This document shows, piece after piece, positions 57,446 through 64,000 of a stretch of 64,000 nucleotides of DNA; position 1 is the first letter of the stretch, and every line of letters starts with the position of its first letter. The notes below the pieces were generated by a model. It was not told where the DNA came from and searched no databases. It saw only the letters and a program-made list of their open reading frames with translations. The position numbers and the translations under genes are program-made. The stretch is from NCBI GenBank assembly GCA_039621445.1, contig CP154956.1, forward strand, positions 58,101,155 through 58,165,154. Reading direction: 5' to 3'. The DNA comes from Euglena gracilis. Its lineage: Eukaryota; Euglenida; Euglenophyceae; Euglenales.

Positions 57446-57542
57446 AAAAGCGGGGTCCGATCACGATTCCCGGTGGAGAAACGGGGGGCGCCGTAGGCGC
57501 CCCCCGTTTCTCCACCGGGAATCGTGATCGGACCCCGCTTTT
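57446..57542. repeat. Perfect 47-bp-arm palindrome, loop GTA
   Basis: Left arm 57446-57492 (AAAAGCGGGGTCCGATCACG and on to GGGGGGCGCC), loop GTA, right arm 57496-57542 with no mismatch. It ends 3 bp before the left inverted end of the recombinase element. Long perfect palindromes are unstable, so this one is probably recent or maintained. Confidence 0.95.
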
Positions 57543-57656
57543 GTCTTAAAACCGTTAACCAAGTTCACGGGCTTCCTCGCAGTAGGCAAGCGCTTCCTAA
57601 CGAGATGCCTAGGGGGTCAAAAATCTCGTTTTTGGCGTTCACGGGTGAACTTTGGC

Positions 57657-57690
57657 CGTTCACGGGTGCCGTAGTGCGCACCCGTGAACG
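57657..57690 (+). repeat. lox-like site, left (13-8-13)
   Basis: Arms CGTTCACGGGTGC and GCACCCGTGAACG are perfect inverted repeats around the asymmetric spacer CGTAGTGC, 34 bp in all. This is the geometry of tyrosine-recombinase core sites such as loxP. An identical site in the same orientation is at 59011-59044 and another at 61356-61389. A degenerate version with a 7-nt spacer follows at about 57698-57730. Confidence 0.7.
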
Positions 57691-57831
57691 GAATTTCCGT
57701 CCACGGCTGCCGTGCGTGCACCCGTGAACCGACCACGGTTGCGCAAGGTGTTACCCGTGATCGGAATTTGAATTTTTTGGGGTTTTTAACATTTGTGTTT
57801 CTGTCTGTCTGCTGCTTTTCCCCACAGTCCG

Positions 57832-58617
57832 ATGAAGCGTTTTGCCAACATGATGGAAGCACAGATGCCCCGCCCCCCCAACGTAGATGAATTTCTGGCT
57901 GTTTTACGTGGTGCCAGCTCCCTAGGAGCTGCTGCAGTGGATGCCCTTTTAGGCAGTCTCCCCACCGGTGGTCAAAATTGTGACTTGGGCCCCAAGAACC
58001 ATGCCGCAGTAAAGTGTTTTTTGGAGTATATGGATGTTTGCAACCGGCATGGCATTGTTTTTGGCTCTTTGGACGAAGTTTTGGTGGGATGGGCCAGATG
58101 GTGCGTTGATGCTCGTGAACTTTTCAAGACGCAGCAGGAAGCCGATGCCTGGGTCCAGACAAGGCAGGAGAAGGCAGGAAAAGATGGGCGCCTTCGCTCC
58201 ATGCCAGTGTCCAGTTTTCGGACCTATGTAAATGCTGTAAGCAACATTTACAAGGCATTGGCTCCCGTTTATGCCATCATTGTACCATCGTCTGTGTCCC
58301 AGTTCCCGCAGTTCAATGCGTTAATGAAGCCACTCGTCACGCACGAAAGGGCCAAAAAGGCAATGGAGGCCAAGGGTGGGTTGACAAACACAGTTTTGCA
58401 GGCGGACGAGTTGCTCACAGTTTTGAAGGCTGCCGAAGGGAACACACCATTTTGGGTCCAAAGGAGGAATGTACTTTTGTTGGGGTACACCACCGGATAC
58501 CGAGGGGAGGTTCTTCGTCACCGTTATCCAAATTCTGTCTGCTGTCCCTTCCGTTTTCCCACCCGCACCCCCGTCCTCTACTCCGTTGTGCCCACGGTGT
58601 GGTGTGCGTGCTTTTAG
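57832..58617 (+). CDS. Tyrosine-recombinase-like protein, truncated after Arg box
   Basis: The start ATG lies 4 nt after a strong splice acceptor (GCTGCTTTTCCCCACAG), so a 5' non-coding exon or leader is likely. Residues about 125-165 resemble an integrase core-binding domain (SFRTYVNAVSNIYKALAP). Next comes a linker with ADELLTVLKAAEG, then RRNVLLLGYTTGYRGEVLRH, which fits the strand-helix and first catalytic Arg (T-G-x-R-x-E) of the tyrosine-recombinase fold. The expected H-x-x-R box and catalytic Tyr do not follow. The frame instead runs about 30 residues of Pro/Cys-rich sequence to a stop. In the last 150 nt it overlaps the PHD ORF in the +1 frame, so a frameshift or unseen intron may fuse them. 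Its activity is doubtful as written; family membership is a judgement by eye. Confidence 0.65.
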   Translation: MKRFANMMEAQMPRPPNVDEFLAVLRGASSLGAAAVDALLGSLPTGGQNCDLGPKNHAAVKCFLEYMDVCNRHGIVFGSLDEVLVGWARWCVDARELFKTQQEADAWVQTRQEKAGKDGRLRSMPVSSFRTYVNAVSNIYKALAPVYAIIVPSSVSQFPQFNALMKPLVTHERAKKAMEAKGGLTNTVLQADELLTVLKAAEGNTPFWVQRRNVLLLGYTTGYRGEVLRHRYPNSVCCPFRFPTRTPVLYSVVPTVWCACF

Positions 58618-58741
58618 TGACACGGATGTGGGTGCAGCCAAAAGTGTTCGTTGTTCCGTTTGTGGCGAGACGTATCATTTTGTGTGTGCTGAGCTGCGTC
58701 GCGCGCCGAAAAAAGCGTGGATTTGTCAGGGTTGTCGTTGA
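58469..58741 (+). CDS. PHD-finger ORF of the recombinase element
   Basis: The C-terminal half has the Cys4-His-Cys3 pattern of a PHD zinc finger: CPRC, then CSVCGETYHFVC, then WICQGC, with spacings 2, 17, 2, 4, 2, 12+ and 2 and the usual Trp two residues before the last Cys pair. PHD fingers read histone tails, usually methylated H3K4, so this could guide an element to particular chromatin. The frame is +1 to the recombinase ORF, which it overlaps by about 150 nt. A pyrimidine-rich stretch lies upstream but no suitable AG. The duplicate at 60814-61086 is identical. Confidence 0.7.
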   Translation: MYFCWGTPPDTEGRFFVTVIQILSAVPSVFPPAPPSSTPLCPRCGVRAFSDTDVGAAKSVRCSVCGETYHFVCAELRRAPKKAWICQGCR

Positions 58742-58948
58742 GTTATCCGTCCCGTTGTTCCTCTGACCATGCCGAAAGGCATCGCGAGCATGTGCCTCGC
58801 ACCGAAATTTAGTTTGTCGCGTGTCAGTTCCCTATGCCACCTCTTGCATTCCTGCCCCCACCCCTCAAGTTCACCAGGTTCGCCATTTGTTTCAAATCCT
58901 CTTCCCTACTGCATAAATATTTTCCCTTTTTTAAAGGCAAAATTCCGT

Positions 58949-59044
58949 CCACGGCTGCCGTGCGTGCACCCGTGAACCGACCACGGGTGCGCATATGTGA
59001 AAACGGGGTCCGTTCACGGGTGCCGTAGTGCGCACCCGTGAACG
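58949..59044 (+). repeat. lox-like sites, right (degenerate plus intact)
   Basis: A degenerate site (CGTCCACGGCTGC, spacer CGTGCGT, GCACCCGTGAACC) is followed by the intact 34-bp site at 59011-59044, identical to the left one including the spacer. The order at this end (degenerate, intact) mirrors the order at the left end (intact, degenerate). The two intact sites are 1354 bp apart in direct orientation and bracket both ORFs. Confidence 0.7.
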
Positions 59045-59094
59045 CACCCCGTTTCCTCACGTGGGGAAGCCCGTGAACGGTTAACGGTTTTAAA

Positions 59095-60616
59095 ACAGTC
59101 CTAAGGCGCCTTCGGCGCCCTTGGTCGTCTAGCGGGGGGGGGGCTGCCCCCCCCCCCCCGCACCTCCCCCCGCCCTCCAATAACAAAATCCCCTCCGGGG
59201 GTAACTGACCCAGGGCCAGGCGTGCATGTAATGCCACGCGCACCGTAAACAAAACAGTCCTAAGGCGCCTAAACAAAACAGTCCTAAGGCGCCTTCGGCG
59301 CCCTTGGTCGTCTAGCGGGGGGGGCTGCCCCCCCCCGCACCCCCCCCCGCCCTCCAATAACAAAATCCCCTCCGGGGGGTAACCGACCCAGGACCAGGCG
59401 CGCATGTAATGCCACGAGCACCGTAAACAAAACAGCCCTAAGGCGCCTTCGGCGCCCTTGGTCGTCTAGCGGGGGGGGGCTGCCCCCCCCCCGCACCCCC
59501 CCCCGCACCCCCCCCCCCCGCCCTCCAATAACAAAATCCCCTCCGGGGGTAACCGACCCAGGGCCAGGCGTGCATGTAATGCCACGCGCACCGTAAACAA
59601 AACAGTCCTAAGGCGCCTAAACAAAACAGTCCTAAGGCGCCTTCGGCGCCCTTGGTCGTCTAGCGGGGGGGGCTGCCCCCCCCGCACCCCCCCCCCCCCC
59701 CCCTCCAATAACAAAATCCCCTCCGGGGGGTAACCGACCCAGGACCAGGCGCGCATGTAATGCCACGCGCACCGTAAACAAAACAGTCCTAAGGCGCCTT
59801 CGGCGCCCTTGGTCGTCTAGCGGGGGGGGCTGCCCCCCCCCGCACCCCCCCCCCGCACCCCCCCCGCCCTCCAATAACAAAATCCCCTCCGGGGGTAACC
59901 GACCCAGGGCCAGGCGTGCATGTAATGCCACGCGCACCGTAAACAAAACAGTCCTAAGGCGCCTAAACAAAACAGTCCTAAGGCGCCTTCGGCGCCCTTG
60001 GTCGTCTAGCGGGGGGGCTGCCCCCCCCGCACCCCCCCCCCGCCCTCCAATAACAAAATCCCCTCCGGGGTGTACCGACCCAGGACCAGGCGCGCATGTA
60101 ATGCCACGCGCACCGTAAACAAAACAGTCCTAAGGCGCCTTCGGCGCCCTTGGTCGTCTAGCGGGGGGGGGGGGGCTGCCCCCCCCCCCGCACCCCCCCC
60201 CCCCCGCACCCCCCCCCCGCCCTCCAATAACAAAATCCCCTCCGGGGGTAACCGACCCAGGGCCAGGCGTGCATGTAATGCCACGCGCACCGTAAACAAA
60301 ACAGTCCTAAGGCGCCTAAACAAAACAGTCCTAAGGCGCCTTCGGCGCCCTTGGTCGTCTAGCGGGGGGGGCTGCCCCCCCCCGCACCCCCCCCCCCCCC
60401 CCGCCCTCCAATAACAAAATCCCCTCCGGGGGTAACCGACACAGGACCAGGCGCGCATGTAATGCCACGCGCACCGTAAACAAAACAGTCCTAAGGCGCC
60501 TTCGGCGCCCTTGGTCGTCTAGCGGGGGGGGGGGGGGCTGCCGCCCCCCCCCCCCCCCCGCACCCCCCCCCGCCCTCCAATAACAAAATCCCCTCCGGGG
60601 GGTAACCGACCCAGGG
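59095..60616. repeat. Nine-copy tandem array (~155-200-bp unit)
   Basis: Copies of the GGTCGTCTAGCG word are near 59122, 59304, 59457, 59652, 59809, 59998, 60150, 60352 and 60514. Each unit holds CAGTCCTAAGGCGCC, TTC, GGCGCC, a G-run then C-run, CCAATAACAAAATCCCC and GGCGCGCATGTAATGCC. Units alternate between a short form and a form with an extra AAACAAAACAGTCC repeat, so the higher-order period is about 340-350 bp. It separates the full recombinase element from its 3'-half duplicate. Confidence 0.9.
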
Positions 60617-61439
60617 TGCCATCATTGTACCATCGTCTGTGTCCCAGTTCCCGCAGTTCAATGCGTTAATGAAGCCACTCGTCACGCACGAAAGGGCCAA
60701 AAAGGCAATGGAGGCCAAGGGTGGGTTGACAAACACAGTTTTGCAGGCGGACGAGTTGCTCACAGTTTTGAAGGCTGCCGAAGGGAACACACCATTTTGG
60801 GTCCAAAGGAGGAATGTACTTTTGTTGGGGTACACCACCGGATACCGAGGGGAGGTTCTTCGTCACCGTTATCCAAATTCTGTCTGCTGTCCCTTCCGTT
60901 TTCCCACCCGCACCCCCGTCCTCTACTCCGTTGTGCCCACGGTGTGGTGTGCGTGCTTTTAGTGACACGGATGTGGGTGCAGCCAAAAGTGTTCGTTGTT
61001 CCGTTTGTGGCGAGACGTATCATTTTGTGTGTGCTGAGCTGCGTCGCGCGCCGAAAAAAGCGTGGATTTGTCAGGGTTGTCGTTGAGTTATCCGTCCCGT
61101 TGTTCCTCTGACCATGCCGAAAGGCATCGCGAGCATGTGCCTCGCACCGAAATTTAGTTTGTCGCGTGTCAGTTCCCTATGCCACCTCTTGCATTCCTGC
61201 CCCCACCCCTCAAGTTCACCAGGTTCGCCATTTGTTTCAAATCCTCTTCCCTACTGCATAAATATTTTCCCTTTTTTAAAGGCAAAATTCCGTCCACGGC
61301 TGCCGTGCGTGCACCCGTGAACCGACCACGGGTGCGCATATGTGAAAACGGGGTCCGTTCACGGGTGCCGTAGTGCGCACCCGTGAACGCACCCCGTTTC
61401 CTCACGTGGGGAAGCCCGTGAACGGTTAACGGTTTTAAA
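60617..61439 (+). pseudogene. Exact duplicate of the recombinase element's 3' half
   Basis: It matches 58272-59094 at a constant offset of 2345 bp with no difference noticed, including the Arg-box region, PHD-finger ORF (60814-61086), lox-like sites (intact one at 61356-61389) and right inverted end. The 5' part, with the initiator ATG and most of the core-binding region, is missing. The identity points to a very recent duplication, or to an assembly artefact in repeat-rich DNA. Confidence 0.85.
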
Positions 61440-62860
61440 GTCGAAAAAAAATCGCAATTTTTTTTTTGCCCAAAACGATGTTTTTTGGCCTCCCGGACCC
61501 AGAAAAACTGTTTTTGAGCCGAAAACGAGCGTTTTTCGACCAACCAGCGCCCCGTTTTGGGCCGCCGACCCATTGACTTTGGGTCAAAACCGGGTCGAAA
61601 AAGTCGAAAAAAATCGAAAAAATTTTTTTTGCCCAAAACGATGTTTTTTGGCCTCCCGGACCCGGAAAAACTGTTTTTGAGCCGAAAACGAGCGTTTTTC
61701 GACCCACCAGCGCCCCGTTTTGGGCCGCCGACCCATTGACTTTGGGTCAAAACCGGGTCAAAAAAGTCGAAAAAAATCGCAAAATTTTTTTTTGCCCAAA
61801 ACGATGTTTTTTGGCCTCCCGGACCCAGAAAAACTGTTTTTGAGCCGAAAACGAGCGTTTTTCGACCCACCAGCGCCCCGTTTTGGGCCGCCGACCCATT
61901 GACTTTGGGTCAAAACCGGGTCGAAAAAGTCGAAAAAAAACCGAAAAAATTTTTTTTGCCCAAAACGATGTTTTTTGGCCTCCCGGACCCAGAAAAACTG
62001 TTTTTGAGCCGAAAACGAGCGTTTTTCGACCCACCAGCGCCCCGTTTTGGGCCGCCGACCCATTGACTTTGGGTCAAAACCGGGTCGAAAAAGTCGAAAA
62101 AAATCGATAAAATTTTTTTTGCCCGAAACGATGTTTTTTGGCCTCCCGGACCCAGAAAAACTGTTTTCGAGCCGAAAACGACCGTTTTTCGACCCGCCAG
62201 CTCCCCATTTTGGGCCGCCGACCCATTGACTTTGGGTCAAAACCGGGTCAAAAAAGTCGAAAAAAATCGCAATTTTTTTTTTGCCCAAAACGATGTTTTT
62301 TGGCCTCCCAGACCCAGAAAAACTGTTTTTGAGCCGAAAACGAGCGTTTTTCGACCCGCCAGCGCCCCGTTTTCGACCGCCGACCCGTTGACTTTGGGTC
62401 AAAACCGGGTCGAAAAAGTCGAAAAAAATCGAAAAAAATTTTTTTTGCCCGAAACGACGTTTTTTGGCCTCCCGGACCCGGAAAAACTGTTTTTGAGCCG
62501 AAAACGAGCGTTTTTCGACCCGCCAGCACCCCGTTTTGAGCCGCCGACCCATTGACTTTGGGTCAAAACCGGGTCGAAAAAGTCGAAAAAATCGATTTTT
62601 TTTTTTGCCCGAAACGATGTTTTTTGGCCTCCCGGACCCGGAAAAACTGTTTTTGAGCCGAAAACGAGCGTTTTTCGACCCGCCAGCGCCCCGTTTTGGG
62701 CCGCCGACCCATTCATTTTGGGTCAAAACCGGGTCGAAAAGGTCGAAAAAGTCGAAAAAAATCGAAAAAATTTTTTTGCCCGAAACGATGTTTTTGGGCC
62801 TCCCTGGACCCGGAAAAACTGTTTTTGGGCCGAATATGAGCGTTTTTCGACCCACCGGCG
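61440..62860 (+). repeat. 164-bp satellite array, eight to nine units
   Basis: The CCATTGACTTTGGGTC word recurs at 61569, 61732, 61895, 62059, 62222, 62385 (variant), 62549 and 62712, spacing 163-164 bp. It is followed by the conserved GCTGAGCTC-element end (62870-63021). The array abuts the right end of the recombinase duplicate with no spacer. A 401-codon minus-strand ORF here is a by-product of the repeat. Confidence 0.95.
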
Positions 62861-62869
62861 CCCTTTTTC

Positions 62870-63021
62870 TGGCACAAAACCCATGGAATTCAGGCAAAAG
62901 AGCTCCATGGAGTGCGCCGATATGTATGGAGGGGTCAATGAAGGGGTGGGTGGGTTGGCGCATGGGTCAATGAAGGGGTGGGTGCGCGCTTATTAAGAGC
63001 TCAGCACTATTCAAAACCTGG
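62870..63021. repeat. GCTGAGCTC-element right end
   Basis: The sequence from CATGGAATTCAGGCAAAAGAG through GGGTCAATGAAGGGGTGGGT (present twice) to AAGAGCTCAGC and ACTATTCAAAACCTGG corresponds, inverted, to 3742-3870. It marks the end of the satellite-bearing element. Confidence 0.75.
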
Positions 63022-63042
63022 TACAATATGGGGGGGGCATGG

Positions 63043-63872
63043 TATTCGTTCGAGCCCCCCCCCCGATTAATCGTTTGTTCGAGGGGTCCAACATTGTTCT
63101 TTTGCTGGGTGCAAAATTAATCGACCAAACTTTTTGCTAGATTTCATGTGTTTTTGGGGGTGGCCGAATGCTTGCACAAAGAATGGATCAGAATGCCAGG
63201 GTTCATGGAAATTCTTTGTGGGAGGTGGTGAAACCTGCATGGGAAAGTTTCAATCATCAGGAGAAGTGTTGAAGAAGTTCTAAAACTTCAACTTCACTTC
63301 GGAGGTTCGGCACGTCTGACGAGGACCCTCGGCCACCAGGGGGGGGTCCCCATTTTGCCGTGCCGAGGGGGTCAGTCCCCCAGGGGGGGTCCACCGTGGC
63401 GGACAGCCGGAATTTCCCAAAGGAAAATTCATTGGTTTGATTCGGCATGCCGTGCCGAGGGGGTTGGCTGACCACGGGGGGGGGGGGGGTGGTTGCCGGA
63501 CCTCCTTCACTTCAACTTCAATCTCTGTTCTTCACCACAACTTCAATCCAGCCTTGGGTGCACCCCCCTAAAAATGCCCAAAAACTTACATTTCATTTTT
63601 GACATGGCCGCCAGGGACCAATCCTCAGCAACTGCCACTCCCACCCCTCCTCCCACTGTGCCTAGCTTCCTCAAAAAAAGCTCGAAAAATCGCGACTTTC
63701 TTGAGCCCAAAAATGGCCAAAAATGACCATTTTCAGGCATAAAATGGCAAATTTGGGGGCCACGCGCTCCAGGCGCGCCCATTTTTTTGTCAAAAATGGC
63801 CCAAAAATGGCCAAAGATGACCACTTTTTTGGACCGGAAAATCACTGGTTTTAGGGCGCGCGCCGCCCACGC
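63043..63872. repeat. ~830-bp inverted repeat, right arm
   Basis: Reverse complement of 55666-56498, with the same inner (TATTCGTTCGAG) and outer (GGGCGCGCGCCGCCCACGC) boundaries. The few differences include one base in the GCGCTCCAGGCGCGCC segment and homopolymer lengths. Confidence 0.9.
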
Positions 63873-64000
63873 AAAATCCCTTGTGTTACCAAACCGGTTT
63901 GGGGGGCAAATCCCTTTTTGTTGCTCAACTGTTCGAGGGCCCCAAAATAACAAAATCCCTTGGTTTACCAAACCGTTTTTGTGTCCGTCCCCCCTACCCT
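63873..64000. other. Window end, AAATAACAAAATCCC words
   Basis: Three variants of CAAAATCCC(T/C)T with GGTTTACCAAACCG or TGTTACCAAACCGG follow the inverted repeat. The same AATAACAAAATCCC word occurs in the 59-kb array and, inverted, near 46915 and 47030. No gene seen. Confidence 0.5.

Larger units (their letters stand above)
57546..59094 (+). mobile_element. TIR-bearing tyrosine-recombinase element (copy 1)
   Basis: The left end is TTAAAACCGTTAACC followed by GTTCACGGGCTTCC (57546-57576). The right end is its inverted counterpart (59065-59094). The right boundary is independently confirmed: a duplicate of the 3' half at 60617-61439 stops matching at the same base, though the flanking DNA differs. 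Inside are a recombinase-like ORF, a PHD-finger ORF, and paired recombination-site-like repeats near each end. At 1.55 kb it is compact. Known Crypton elements carry a tyrosine recombinase but lack such inverted ends. Confidence 0.75.

Noticed and set aside
59095-60616. CRISPR-like array
   Set aside because: The units are about 155-200 bp and repeat throughout, with no unique spacers, in a eukaryotic context. The 19-bp array at 10.3 kb also has no spacers.
61758-62963. A 401-codon minus-strand ORF with repeated GGPKRGAGGSKNARF-like segments
   Set aside because: It is the 164-bp satellite read through. 164 is not a multiple of 3, so successive units are read in different frames, and similar ORFs occur in every array and on both strands.
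1-64000. tRNA or rRNA genes
   Set aside because: I looked for T-loop (GGTTCGA) words with plausible acceptor stems and for rRNA-like blocks and found none that fold.

Overview
The window reads as nuclear DNA of an intron-rich eukaryote, probably a protist or alga. Coding exons of about 70-270 nt have canonical GT-AG splice sites and are separated by introns of 0.3-6 kb or more. There is no long bacterial-style ORF, no operon, and no rRNA or tRNA that I can see. I cannot place the organism more precisely. Most of the sequence is repeats: long G/C homopolymers, satellites, and small inverted-repeat elements nested in introns.

Three host genes can be pieced together. (1) Gene A, minus strand, about 39.14 kb down to a stop at 20,127-20,129: ten exons whose splice phases agree throughout, encoding an unidentified helical protein with an IQ (calmodulin-binding type) motif. 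(2) Gene B, minus strand, three phase-compatible exons between 17.55 and 15.84 kb. The first is interrupted by a 290-bp inverted-repeat element flanked by a near-perfect 8-bp target duplication. (3) A plus-strand exon at 55,088-55,423 encoding the N-terminus and FAD-binding motif of mitochondrial FAD-dependent glycerol-3-phosphate dehydrogenase. Its next intron fills the rest of the window.

The notable biology is mobile DNA. At 57,546-59,094 lies a 1.55-kb element bounded by terminal inverted repeats. It encodes a tyrosine-recombinase-like protein (core-binding-like region plus the first catalytic Arg box) and, in another frame, a PHD finger. The recombinase region is bracketed by two identical 34-bp sites in direct orientation, with 13-bp inverted arms and an 8-bp spacer as in lox. 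A decayed relative (50,802-51,917) and a probable N-terminal remnant (37,800-38,680) have inverted ends, and elements at 42.3-43.7 and 45.5-46.3 kb have similar TTTRAAMCGTG-like ends. Several have large palindromes with 3-nt loops next to or near them, and each carries its own private palindromic word. This looks like a family of TIR-bearing tyrosine-recombinase elements.

Layout: 0-3.7 kb low-complexity DNA with a candidate exon; 3.7-11.4 kb satellite/TIR complex (164-bp satellite, 1-kb tandem duplication, 19-bp minisatellite, GC-rich blocks); 11.4-14.4 kb 3-kb element full of GCGCAAATGCGC palindromes; 15.8-18.6 kb gene B; 20.1-39.1 kb gene A with repeat-filled introns; 37.8-52 kb inverted-repeat elements; 52-54.5 kb low-complexity DNA; 54.5-55.4 kb minus-strand candidate exons and the dehydrogenase exon; 55.7-63.9 kb an approximately 830-bp inverted repeat enclosing the recombinase element, its partial duplicate, a nine-copy tandem array and a satellite array.
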